Program-made: the position numbers and the translations under genes
The notes under the pieces: generated by a model
Databases searched by the model: none
Told to the model about the DNA's origin: nothing
Seen by the model: only the letters and a program-made list of their open reading frames with translations
Assembly (NCBI RefSeq): GCF_001741865.1
Contig: NZ_CP017147.1
Span: 4,703,001 to 4,767,000 of the forward strand
Direction of reading: 5' to 3'
From: Bosea vaviloviae
GTDB lineage: Bacteria; Pseudomonadota; Alphaproteobacteria; Rhizobiales; Beijerinckiaceae
Length of the DNA stretch: 64,000 bases
In this document: in pieces, positions 36,722-45,401 of the stretch
Layout: every line of letters starts with the position of its first letter
Numbering within the stretch: the stretch's first letter is position 1

Positions 36722-38032
36722 TCAGGCGATCATTGGCGTCGCCGTGCGGCTTGCTGGTATCGGCATGCCTCGCTCCGCGATCAGGCGCTGGTAGAGCGAG
36801 ACATGGGTCGCGGCGCATTCGACATGGTTGAGCGGCGGGGTGATGCCGCCGCGCAGCCGTGACCACAGATCCGGCTCGGTCAGCGCCCTGGTCATGCAGT
36901 CGACGAGATCCTCCGGGCTGCCGGAGCGGAAATGCAGGCCGTTGACCTCATCGGTGATCTTCTCGGCCATGCCGCCGAGATTGCTGGAGAGGATCGGCCG
37001 GCCGTGGAAGAAAGCTTCCTGGATGACGATCGGCGAATTCTCCCACCAGACCGAGGGCATCACCACCCAGTCGACCGAGCGCATCAGGTTCGGCATCTCA
37101 TGGTTCTGGAAGGCGCCGCAGAAGCGCACGCGCCGGCCGGCGCTCTCGACGAGCTTGGCGAACTTGTCCTGATAGGCCTGCGGCTGGCGTTCGAGATTGC
37201 CGCCATAGACCAGCAGGATCGAATCCTCGCCCCAGACCGCGTCGGGGATGCGCGTCACGGCGTCGATCAGCACATCGGCGCCCTTATAGGGCGTGAGCTG
37301 TCCGAAATAGGCAAAGCGCGAGCGCCGCGCCGTCGGCTCCGGCAGCGAGCGCGGCGGCGCGACCTCGGCAACGTCGATCCCGTTCTCGATCACCGAGAAG
37401 CGCTCCTTCGGCAGTCCCCAGGCCTGGTAGCGTTCAGCCAGGAAACGGCTCGGCGAGACATAGTGGTCGGCAAGGCCGAGCACGCCCTTGATGAAGGTTT
37501 CCCGCGCCAGGAAGCGAGCCGGCGAGATATCGGGAAAACAGGCGTTGCAATCCGTCGGCGAGGCCCGGTAGCAGAGCTTGAAGGCGCCGGTCTTCACCAT
37601 CTGGCCGTGATGGTTGCAGATCGCGAGGTATTCGTGGAACGTCACCACGATCAGCGCATCGGGCAGCGTGTCGCGCACGGCGAAGATGCATTCGAGCCCG
37701 AGCCCGATGAAATGGTGGAAATGCACCACATCGGGCTTGAGGTCGCGCAGAGCCCGGATGAAATCGCGCTCGATCTCCTCCGTGGCGCGGTTCGAGATCA
37801 GGAAGTGATCATAATCCTCGGCATAATAGAGCAGTTCGCCCCCTTGCTGGCGCAGGCTCATCAGCGCGGTCCCGGCATGGCGCGGCGTGGGCGCGCCGAC
37901 GCGGGCGAGATAATTCGTATCGACGCCCTCATGCGCCTGCAGGCCCTTATGCAGGTTGTAGGACGCGATCTCCGCGCCGCCGAGCGAAAACGACGGATGC
38001 GCATGGGACACAACAAGAACCCGCATCTTCAT
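36722..38032 (-). CDS. Glycosyltransferase, GT4 type
   Basis: A 436-residue GT-B glycosyltransferase. The N-terminal domain has VLVVSHAHPSFSLGGAEIAS, and the C-terminal nucleotide-sugar domain (group 1) has FAYFGQLTPYKGADVLIDAV and the EX7E-like region PSVWWENSPIVIQEAFFHGR followed by GMAEKI. It is closely related to the protein at 40967-42220. Both have a cysteine-rich insert (LCYRASPTDCNACFPDISP). The start overlaps the next-upstream gene as ATGA. It probably adds a sugar to a lipid-linked surface glycan on the cytoplasmic side. Confidence 0.88.
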   Translation of the reverse strand: MKMRVLVVSHAHPSFSLGGAEIASYNLHKGLQAHEGVDTNYLARVGAPTPRHAGTALMSLRQQGGELLYYAEDYDHFLISNRATEEIERDFIRALRDLKPDVVHFHHFIGLGLECIFAVRDTLPDALIVVTFHEYLAICNHHGQMVKTGAFKLCYRASPTDCNACFPDISPARFLARETFIKGVLGLADHYVSPSRFLAERYQAWGLPKERFSVIENGIDVAEVAPPRSLPEPTARRSRFAYFGQLTPYKGADVLIDAVTRIPDAVWGEDSILLVYGGNLERQPQAYQDKFAKLVESAGRRVRFCGAFQNHEMPNLMRSVDWVVMPSVWWENSPIVIQEAFFHGRPILSSNLGGMAEKITDEVNGLHFRSGSPEDLVDCMTRALTEPDLWSRLRGGITPPLNHVECAATHVSLYQRLIAERGMPIPASRTATPMIA

Positions 38033-40221
38033 CCTCTCATGTTCGAGATTGCGAGCGCCCAGCGGCGGTCGAAACTGGTCCGGTCAGCGAGCTGCGCCAG
38101 CGCCCCGATATGAGGCCGCGCCATCTCGCCGTCGTCGACGACATAGACCTCGACCTCGGGCACCCAGAGCGAGGGTGCGCCGCCCATCCTGAGCTTGAGG
38201 CAGAGATCGAGCCCCTTCTCGCCGGTGGTGAAGTAGTTCCGCGCGAAGCCGCCGGCTTCGATGAAGGCGGCGCGCGACATGACGCAGCATTCGGTCGCCC
38301 CGGCCGCTACCTCCATCGGCCCGAGATTGCCGATGGCCTCCAGGGGATAGCCGACATAGCGGTTGGAGACGCGCCGGTTCGCCCCCTCGCCATCGAGCCA
38401 GGCTCCGGCCCAGCGGATCGAATTATCCTCGAACAGCAGGGTCGGGCTGGCGACGCATTGCCCCCCTCGCCCGCGGAAGGCGCGCTCGAGCCGGCCCAGC
38501 CAGCCCGGCATCCTGATCTGCGCGGCGCCCGAGAGCAGCGCCACCGTCTGGAAACGGCAGGCGCGCACGCCGGCCTCCAGCGCGTCGCAGGCGTCCTCGA
38601 CGCCCTCGACCAGGACGAGCCTGACGGAAAGCCCGTAGAACCGCGCCAGGCGCCGCGCCTCCGCGCCGATACGGTCGAAGCTCTCGCCCGGCGCCGCCAG
38701 CACGATCGGAATCGGGCGGACCTCGGGATCGATCGCGAGCAGCGCGAACAAGGCGGACAATTCGCGGTGGCGATGATCGAGCCCGATCACCAGGCCGAGC
38801 GGCGCATCCGGGTCGAAAGCTCCGACATCGAAGGTCTCGACCACGCGCGGCGGCGCGATCTCGGCCGCCTGCAAGGCCGGGGCGACCTGTCGCTCGACCA
38901 CGACGTTGGCCGTCGAGGAGCGCGGATCGAGCAGGCCGAAGATGCGTTCCAGCGTCGGGCGTGCCTGGCCGCGGTCAGGCTCCAGCGGCAGGAAGGCCGG
39001 GCCGGAGCTCTCGATCTCGAACTCCAGATAGAGCGGCTGTCCGGGCTCCGGTATCAGTTTCGGCGCAAAGACGATGAAGCCGTGGCTGCTGCGGCGCGCG
39101 GCGAGAGCAGGACCGAAACGCGGATCCTCCATGAAGGCCGCCGAGACGTCGGGCCGCGTCACACGCGTCCAGAGCCGGTCGATGACGCAGGATTGCGCGC
39201 CGCTGCGCAAGGTGACCGCACTGACCTTACGCTCCGGATCGAACAGCCAGCCGATGATCAGGACGCCGGCGCTCTCGATGATGGTGGCGCTGTCGATGCC
39301 CGCGCGCACGGGTACGTCCAGCAGGCAGACCGTGTCGCGGCCGTCGAAGCGCTGCGAAGCCCGGCGCAGCTTGTCGGTCGTCGCCTGCGGGGCCGTGCCG
39401 CGCTGCAGGCCATCACGCAGATGGCCTGGAACGGTGATCGGCTCGAGCAGGACATAGCGCTCATAGACTTCGAGCGCGCGCCAGCCATCGGTGCCGCGGA
39501 AGAACAGGCGCTCGATCTCGCTGGGATGGCGGATGGCGCAATCCTCCAGCATGCCGAAGAAGCCGCGCGCACCCTCGCCGAGATCGTCGCGCTCGAAGGT
39601 GCCGGCCTCCAGCGCCGCCGGCGCAAGCCCCCCACTGGCGATCAGCAGCTTTGTGCGCCCAGCGGCGAAGTTCGAACTCCAGCCCTGAAGGAAGACGCCC
39701 TCGTCGAGCGCGCCCATCACCTCGACGAAACCGCCGGGCTTGGCGACCGATTGCAGCAGCATCCCGACCGCGCGCAGCCGGCGCGGATTAGATTTGCCCG
39801 CCAGCAGGATCTCCAGCAAGCCGTCGACCACGGTCGGGAAGGACTGGCCCGCCTCCTCCGCCAGCGCGGCCAGGAAGGCCTGCAGCGGCAGCGGCTTCGG
39901 CGATAGGATCAGGCGCAGCGGCCGGCCCGGACGCCCAAGCAGGATGGCGCCTGAATCAGCCCGGTCGGCCGAGGGCGCGGGTGCCAGGCACAGGAAGCCC
40001 ACGGCCATGGCAGGCTCGGCCTGGGGCCGGCGCCAGGTCAGCGCCATGGTCTCGACCTTGTTGCGCGGATTACCATCGACCGCGACCGGAACCTTGCCCG
40101 GTATAGCGTCGCAGGCGCTCATGACCAGGATCGCGTTCTCGCCCAACGGCGTCCAGGCGACGGTCGGGGCCGGGCTGAGGCGGGTCCGTTCGGGAACGAT
40201 GACTTCGCTCATGGACATCAC
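38029..40221 (-). CDS. Large protein with degenerate GT2-like C-terminal domain
   Basis: A 730-residue protein with an uncharacterised N-terminal half and a C-terminal region (about 490-720) aligning by eye with the GT2 domain of the 760-residue protein at 43059-45341. The metal-binding NSD of that protein (LALVNSDVIP) is replaced here by LLSGAAQIR near residue 562, and its YEDSDL block by EKGLDL. Catalytic activity is therefore doubtful. The GTG start overlaps the upstream stop; an ATG three bases later is equally possible. It may be a structural partner of the active transferases. Confidence 0.72.
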   Translation of the reverse strand: MMSMSEVIVPERTRLSPAPTVAWTPLGENAILVMSACDAIPGKVPVAVDGNPRNKVETMALTWRRPQAEPAMAVGFLCLAPAPSADRADSGAILLGRPGRPLRLILSPKPLPLQAFLAALAEEAGQSFPTVVDGLLEILLAGKSNPRRLRAVGMLLQSVAKPGGFVEVMGALDEGVFLQGWSSNFAAGRTKLLIASGGLAPAALEAGTFERDDLGEGARGFFGMLEDCAIRHPSEIERLFFRGTDGWRALEVYERYVLLEPITVPGHLRDGLQRGTAPQATTDKLRRASQRFDGRDTVCLLDVPVRAGIDSATIIESAGVLIIGWLFDPERKVSAVTLRSGAQSCVIDRLWTRVTRPDVSAAFMEDPRFGPALAARRSSHGFIVFAPKLIPEPGQPLYLEFEIESSGPAFLPLEPDRGQARPTLERIFGLLDPRSSTANVVVERQVAPALQAAEIAPPRVVETFDVGAFDPDAPLGLVIGLDHRHRELSALFALLAIDPEVRPIPIVLAAPGESFDRIGAEARRLARFYGLSVRLVLVEGVEDACDALEAGVRACRFQTVALLSGAAQIRMPGWLGRLERAFRGRGGQCVASPTLLFEDNSIRWAGAWLDGEGANRRVSNRYVGYPLEAIGNLGPMEVAAGATECCVMSRAAFIEAGGFARNYFTTGEKGLDLCLKLRMGGAPSLWVPEVEVYVVDDGEMARPHIGALAQLADRTSFDRRWALAISNMRG

Positions 40222-40970
40222 CGATCAACCAGCGTCACGGCAAGCGTGATAAAGGAGAGGAGAGCGGCAAGCCCCGACAGAAAGCCGAGAATGACGGTGA
40301 CCTGCCGCATCGGCGCACGCGCCTCCTTGCGGATCGAGACCAGCCGCTCGTCGAAGCTCGCCAAGGTCGCGTCGAAGCGCAGCTGGAAGATGTCGAGCTC
40401 GGCGAGACGCCGGGTGATGTGATCCTCCCGCGCCGCCTCCACTTCGGCATCCCGCGCCGGGGCGCGGTCCTCGTTCAGGCGCAGCGCGATCTGGTCGAGC
40501 TTTTCGCCAAGCTCCTTCTGCGCGATCTGCGTGCGCCGGTTCAGTGCGATCAAAGCTTCGACACGATCGAAGAAACGGGCCAGCGGTACGGCGATCGCCG
40601 CCTCGGCCGCAAGCTCCGCCGGCGGCGGCAGCCTGAGTTCGAGCTCTGCGCCCGTGCTCGGCGAGACGCCGATGATGGTCAGGTGGTCGCGCGCCGCAGC
40701 GACGGCATCGTCGAGTTCCATGGCGAAGGCGTGCTTGCCGTCGCCGATGCCGTTGCGGCGCAGATCGATCCGAGCCTGATCGGCCGTCGCCTCCTGGACC
40801 GGCGCGCCATCACGCAGCAGCCTGACCGTCAGGCGCTCCTCGGGGCGCGCCTCGTCCCAGATCCAGCCATGCAGCCGGTTGCCGTCGAGCGCATCGACGC
40901 GACCGTTCAGGCGGGCCGGCGTGACATTGGGCATGCGGATCGTGTCCTCCTGGTTCTGCGCCATCGTCAT
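40218..40970 (-). CDS. Coiled-coil protein with C-terminal membrane anchor
   Basis: A 250-residue protein in three parts. Residues about 15-115 form a beta-rich module with LNGRVDALDGNRLHGWIWDE and GDGKHAFAMEL. Residues about 120-215 are a charged helical, probably coiled-coil, region. Residues about 225-247 are one transmembrane helix (ILGFLSGLAALLSFITLAV) at the extreme C-terminus. No enzyme motif is visible. It overlaps both neighbours by 4 bp. The architecture suggests a tail-anchored scaffold that gathers the glycosyltransferases at the membrane (inference). Confidence 0.75.
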   Translation of the reverse strand: MTMAQNQEDTIRMPNVTPARLNGRVDALDGNRLHGWIWDEARPEERLTVRLLRDGAPVQEATADQARIDLRRNGIGDGKHAFAMELDDAVAAARDHLTIIGVSPSTGAELELRLPPPAELAAEAAIAVPLARFFDRVEALIALNRRTQIAQKELGEKLDQIALRLNEDRAPARDAEVEAAREDHITRRLAELDIFQLRFDATLASFDERLVSIRKEARAPMRQVTVILGFLSGLAALLSFITLAVTLVDR

Positions 40971-42220
40971 GCCGCCACCGGGAGCTTGAGCCTGTCGAAC
41001 AGACCAAGATGCGTCACCGCGCAATCGGCCATGCCGGATTGCGGTGCGATGCCGTCGACGAGGCGCTGCCAGAGCCCGTCTTCCTCGATCGCGCGGCGCA
41101 AAATGCGGGCAAGATGCGCCGGATCGCCCGGCCGCGCATGCAGGCCGTCAACGCCGTCGCGCACCATCTCGGCCATGCCGCCGATGCCGCTGGCGATCAC
41201 CGGGCGACGATGCTGGAACGCCTCCTGGATGACGAGCGGCGCGTTCTCCCACCAGATCGAGGGCATCACCACCCAGTCGATCTCGCTCATCAGGGCCGGC
41301 ACGTCCTCGCGGCGATAGGGGCCGCAATGGGTCACCACGCCGCCGGCCGCCGCAAGCGCCTGGCTGAAAGCCGTGGTGAAGGCTTCGGTCTGGAACGGCG
41401 CGCCGCCATGGATGCGGAGTTCGAAGCCGGTGTCGCCGGCGGCCTTCATCAGCTTCGCCGCCTGCAGCAGGGGCAAGGCCCCCTTCCAGGGGTTGATGTT
41501 GCCGAAATAGCCGAAGCTCGTCCTGCGTCCCTCGGTCGGGCGGTGCGCGACGGCGTCCTGCGCCGGCCGGGCATTGGCGATGACCTCGATCTTCTCGCCG
41601 GGCAGTCCCCAGTCCAGATAGCGCTGGCGCAGGAAGTGGCTCGGCGCGACGAAGCGATCGACCGCGGCCAGATGGGTCTTCAGGAAACGCTCGCGCAGCA
41701 GGAAGCGATCCGAGCCGATCTCGGGGAAGCAGCCATGGCAGGCCGTCGGCGAGGCGCCGGAACAGCGTTGCTTGTCGGTCGGCCGCACCATCAGCCCGTC
41801 ATGGTGGCAGATCGAGTAATAGTCGTGCAGCGTCATCACGATCGCCGCGTTCGGCAGCAGCCGGCGCGCCAGCGGCAGGAATTCCGCGCCGATCAGGACG
41901 AGGTGGTGGATGTGGACGACATCCGGCCTGAACTCCTGCAGCAGCGTCGCGAGGTCCTGCAATGTGCCGTAATGATCGATCTGGCTGAGATGGAAGCGGT
42001 CGAAATGGCCGCTCCAGAGCAGCACGTCGCCGCTCTCGCCGGTCGCCTGGAGGGCGGTGCCGGGATGGGGCTGCCGGTGAATGCTGTTGGTGGCGCCCAG
42101 GAACAGCACCTCGCAGCCCTGCTCGCGATAGCCCTGAGCCAGGTCATGGGCGAAGATCTCGGTCCCGCCCGGATGCAGGTCCGGGTGATTATGCGCAACG
42201 ACGAGGATACGGCGCGTCAT
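40967..42220 (-). CDS. Glycosyltransferase, GT4 type
   Basis: A 417-residue GT-B enzyme paralogous to the 36722-38032 product. It has ILVVAHNHPDLHPGGTEIFA at the start, a Cys-containing CSGASPTACHGCFPEIG insert, SFGYFGNINPWKGALPLLQA and PSIWWENAPLVIQEAFQHRR in the donor domain. The ATG overlaps the upstream methyltransferase stop, and its own stop overlaps the coiled-coil gene. It presumably transfers a different sugar of the same glycan. Confidence 0.88.
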   Translation of the reverse strand: MTRRILVVAHNHPDLHPGGTEIFAHDLAQGYREQGCEVLFLGATNSIHRQPHPGTALQATGESGDVLLWSGHFDRFHLSQIDHYGTLQDLATLLQEFRPDVVHIHHLVLIGAEFLPLARRLLPNAAIVMTLHDYYSICHHDGLMVRPTDKQRCSGASPTACHGCFPEIGSDRFLLRERFLKTHLAAVDRFVAPSHFLRQRYLDWGLPGEKIEVIANARPAQDAVAHRPTEGRRTSFGYFGNINPWKGALPLLQAAKLMKAAGDTGFELRIHGGAPFQTEAFTTAFSQALAAAGGVVTHCGPYRREDVPALMSEIDWVVMPSIWWENAPLVIQEAFQHRRPVIASGIGGMAEMVRDGVDGLHARPGDPAHLARILRRAIEEDGLWQRLVDGIAPQSGMADCAVTHLGLFDRLKLPVAA

Positions 42221-43062
42221 AGGCTACGCTCCGGGCCGCGCTCCGGCTTGATGGCGATCAGCAGGTCCTGGTAATGCGCCGCGCTGATCCCGCGCCAATG
42301 GCCGCGGCTCAGGCTGGAGACGGCCAGGCCGGCATTCTGCGTCGTCTCGAGCAGGAAGCCCGCATCGATGCCGGCAGCCGCCAGCGGCGCCTCCTCGATC
42401 GCGTACCAGCCCGGCCCGTCCTGCCAGCGCTTGAACTTCAGGCGCTCCTGCCCCGTGCTCTGGCCGTCGATCGCGAAGGCGGTCAGGAAGAGCCGGCCGC
42501 CGGGAGCCAGCAGGCGCGAGGCCTCGTTGACATAGACCACGAGCTCGTCGGGCGGCAGATGCGTGGCGACCGACACCATCGTGATGAAATCGAAGCTGCC
42601 ATTGGCAAAGCCGAACTGCACCTCCGTACCAGGCAGCGAGCCTTGCGGATTGTAGAGCGGATGGGCGATGTCGAGCCGCTGGAAGTGGAAGCGCGGATAG
42701 GCCGGCGTGATCGTCTGCGCGCACCACAGGATGCCGTCCATGACCGGATCGACGCCGTCATAGCTGCCGCGCTCGGGGTCGAGGTACTGCGTCAGCGGCA
42801 CAGCCATGCGGCCGATGCCGCAGCCGATGTCGAACACGCGCTCCGTCGGCGACAGCCGGCCCAGACGGACGAAATGACCGAGGAATTCCGCGCCGATCGC
42901 ACGATAATCGCCATCGCCGACAAAAATGCTGTCCGGCGGCGGATGCGGCAGGAAGCGGTTGGTCTGGACCGAAGCCAGCAGCCAGTCGAACTCCGGCCCG
43001 ACCGGGCAGCTGGGGAGCGCCGGTTCGGGCGCTATGGGTCTCAAGGCCAGTGTCGCCGTCAT
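42217..43062 (-). CDS. Class I SAM-dependent methyltransferase
   Basis: A 281-residue methyltransferase. Motif I is VFDIGCGIGRMAVPL (near residue 96), the acidic loop is YDGVDPVMDGI, and post-motif FDFITMVSVATHLPPDE (near 175) is followed by GGRLFLTAF. Inserted in the glycan operon with 4-bp overlaps on both sides, it may methylate a sugar of the polymer or cap the chain. It is not related to rRNA methyltransferases in the window. Confidence 0.87.
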   Translation of the reverse strand: MTATLALRPIAPEPALPSCPVGPEFDWLLASVQTNRFLPHPPPDSIFVGDGDYRAIGAEFLGHFVRLGRLSPTERVFDIGCGIGRMAVPLTQYLDPERGSYDGVDPVMDGILWCAQTITPAYPRFHFQRLDIAHPLYNPQGSLPGTEVQFGFANGSFDFITMVSVATHLPPDELVVYVNEASRLLAPGGRLFLTAFAIDGQSTGQERLKFKRWQDGPGWYAIEEAPLAAAGIDAGFLLETTQNAGLAVSSLSRGHWRGISAAHYQDLLIAIKPERGPERSL

Positions 43063-45341
43063 GCTGCTGTCGCTCTCCTGAGATTGGCGCGGGGAAGGAT
43101 GTCGGGCTCGCGCAGGGACGGCTTGCGCACCGATGCCGGGGCGTCGATCTCGCCCATCAGCAATTCGATCTGCGCGTCCCAGCGCCGGGTCTGGAGCCAG
43201 GAATTATGCTGCGAGGCGACGCCGCGCGTGTAGTCGAGGCTCTTCGAGATCGACTGCCGCTCGAGATGGTAGAGCGCCACGCTGGGCGCATAGACGATGT
43301 TGAAGCCGGCGCGCCGGATCTTCAGGCAAAGATCGCTGTCCTCGTAATCGCCGATGACATAGGCGTCGTCGAAGCCACCGATCTCGGTGAACAGCGCCCG
43401 GGACATCACGATGCAGGCACCGGTGACGCCCGGAACCGGTCGCTCGACATTCGCCGGAGCGTAATGGCCCGGCATGCCCTTGAAGTAATGATGGTTGAGC
43501 CAGCAGCCTTTGCTGTCGCGCTTGAAGTAGAGCCCCGCATGCTGCAGCGAGCCGTCGTCATAGAGCAGCTTTGGGCCCACGGCGCCGACGCGATTGCGCC
43601 GGTCGAGCTTGCGAATGAGTGCCGGCAGCCAGCCGTCGCTGGCCGGGATCACATCGGAATTGACCAGCGCCAGCGCGTCGCCGCGCGCCACGTTCGCCCC
43701 CGCATTGCAGGCGGCCGAGAAGCCGCCATTGCGGCCCATGACGACGAGCTGCATCGGCAGGCCATAAGCCAGGTGAAGCCCGCCCAGGAGATGCGCGACC
43801 TCGGCTTCATGCTCGGGCGAGTCGAGCACATAGATCAGCTCGGCCTTGTCAGCGAACCAGGAATCCCCGGCGAAGGCCGGAATCTGGACGCGCAGGAACT
43901 CATAGGCGCGGTAGAGCGGAATCACGACCGAGGCAGCCGGGCGCGCCGGCGCCTTGCCGAAACGCTTGATGCGCGGCTCCGGCCGATCCTCGCGCAACTG
44001 CGCCTGGCAGGCGGCGAGCATCGGGGCCAGCGTCCGCTCCATGATCTCGGCCGTCAGATGCTGAGGCGGGATCGCGGCGAGCGCCCGGGCGCGAACCGAA
44101 ACCACATCGGCCGGCTGGAGGGCCGGACGCAGGAACAAAGACGTGCCGGATTTCAGCTTCAGCTCGCAGCGCGGTTGCAGAACCGGTGCCCCGGCTGCAT
44201 AGCCGGGAACGAGGGCGGCAAACCCCGTCGCGGAACGAGGCTCAATGCCGGGACCTCCCGGCAGCAGCGCCGGAAAACGCTCCAGGCGGTCAAGGATCGG
44301 GGTCGCAGCCCCCTCGCCGCGATGAAGCAGCATCTGATCAAGCAGGCCGTCGGGATCGCGGAACCAGCCGCCCAGCAGCAGGCCGCCCGCATTGCACAGG
44401 GCGATATCGAGCTCCGCCGAAGGCAGGTCGTCGCTGCGGCGGACATTCTGCACTGCGAGCGGCGCGCGCCGCTGCATCTCGATCGCGAGCAGCCTGCCCT
44501 GCTCCGACAATCCGGAGAGCTGCTCGACGATCCAGTTGCGCAATCCGTCGCGCGTGCTGGACTTGCCGGCCCACCAACGGCCGAGCGATGGGGCCGCCTG
44601 GCGTGTCGGCAAGGCGCGAATGACGAAACCGGTCTCGCTTTGGAGAAGGAGCAGACCGGCGCTGCGCGCCGGCGCCTCGTCCAGGATGAAATGCAAGGCA
44701 CGCTGCCCCGCCCGGTCGATGGCTCCCAGGCGCGGCCGGGCGTCGAGGCGGTTGAGGCCCGCGCTGTCGAGCCGGTGGATGGATTTGATCGGGCTGAGCC
44801 CGCCTTGCACCGAGGTTTCGACAAGGACCTTGCCCTCGACCAGCGCGGCCACGGGCAAGGCCGGCGCGGGCTTAGGCGAAAGGCAGAGCAGGAACTGGCG
44901 CAGAAACGAGAGATAGCTCGCCGTCGCCGACAGGCCGAACAAGGACGGCCAGGGACCGACAAGCGCGCTGGCAAGGGCCAGCCTCGCCTTCGGCGTCAAG
45001 TCGCGCAGAATCTCCACAGGCTCGGTCATGCCATGGACCAGGGCCGGATCGAACCGCGCGGTGATGTCGCCCGTCGTGCCTTGATCGGAGAGCGTCGCGA
45101 CGATGCCGTCATGCCCGCCATGGCGGAAAGCGACGACGACGCGCTCGCGGCCGTCACTCAAGCCGAGCGTGACCGCAGCCGAGGCCAGGCGCCTGCCACC
45201 ACCGACCAGCGAGACGCCGGGACGGCCGAAAGACGGCGCATCGAGCGTCCACGACAACAGGAAGACCGATCCGCTGAGCCGGAACAGGTCGAGATGCGTT
45301 GATCCAGTGTCCACCACTTGGGCGGGCGCAAGTGTAAGCAT
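43059..45341 (-). CDS. Large GT2-family glycosyltransferase
   Basis: A 760-residue protein with an N-terminal half of unknown fold and a C-terminal GT-A glycosyltransferase (about residues 466-715): ASVVIPLYRAYEFLR, GRNGGFSAACNAG, the metal-binding LALVNSDV near 560, GVTGACIVMSRALF and the catalytic YEDSDL. The order matches rhamnosyltransferase-like GT2 enzymes. It is the first gene of the overlapping operon, just downstream of the RTX gene and a GC-rich hairpin. A similarly built but degenerate paralogue is at 38029-40221. Confidence 0.87.
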   Translation of the reverse strand: MLTLAPAQVVDTGSTHLDLFRLSGSVFLLSWTLDAPSFGRPGVSLVGGGRRLASAAVTLGLSDGRERVVVAFRHGGHDGIVATLSDQGTTGDITARFDPALVHGMTEPVEILRDLTPKARLALASALVGPWPSLFGLSATASYLSFLRQFLLCLSPKPAPALPVAALVEGKVLVETSVQGGLSPIKSIHRLDSAGLNRLDARPRLGAIDRAGQRALHFILDEAPARSAGLLLLQSETGFVIRALPTRQAAPSLGRWWAGKSSTRDGLRNWIVEQLSGLSEQGRLLAIEMQRRAPLAVQNVRRSDDLPSAELDIALCNAGGLLLGGWFRDPDGLLDQMLLHRGEGAATPILDRLERFPALLPGGPGIEPRSATGFAALVPGYAAGAPVLQPRCELKLKSGTSLFLRPALQPADVVSVRARALAAIPPQHLTAEIMERTLAPMLAACQAQLREDRPEPRIKRFGKAPARPAASVVIPLYRAYEFLRVQIPAFAGDSWFADKAELIYVLDSPEHEAEVAHLLGGLHLAYGLPMQLVVMGRNGGFSAACNAGANVARGDALALVNSDVIPASDGWLPALIRKLDRRNRVGAVGPKLLYDDGSLQHAGLYFKRDSKGCWLNHHYFKGMPGHYAPANVERPVPGVTGACIVMSRALFTEIGGFDDAYVIGDYEDSDLCLKIRRAGFNIVYAPSVALYHLERQSISKSLDYTRGVASQHNSWLQTRRWDAQIELLMGEIDAPASVRKPSLREPDILPRANLRRATAA

Positions 45342-45366
45342 GAGGCGACATCCGGCTGAGCAGGGA

Positions 45367-45395
45367 GCGACGCCGGCCGGAGAGGCCGGCGTCGC
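45367..45395 (-). terminator. GC-rich hairpin between RTX gene and glycan operon
   Basis: GCGACGCCGGCC (45367-45378) and GGCCGGCGTCGC (45384-45395) form a perfect 12-bp stem seven bases after the RTX stop. There is no T tract, so it may attenuate rather than end transcription. The glycan operon has only about 60 bp ahead of it, so partial read-through from the RTX promoter is likely. Confidence 0.6.
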
Positions 45396-45401
45396 AGTTC
45401 A

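Noticed and set aside
43050..45302. 750-codon plus-strand frame opposite the large GT2 gene
   Set aside because: The minus-strand protein has glycosyltransferase motifs and 4-bp operon overlaps; the plus frame has neither.
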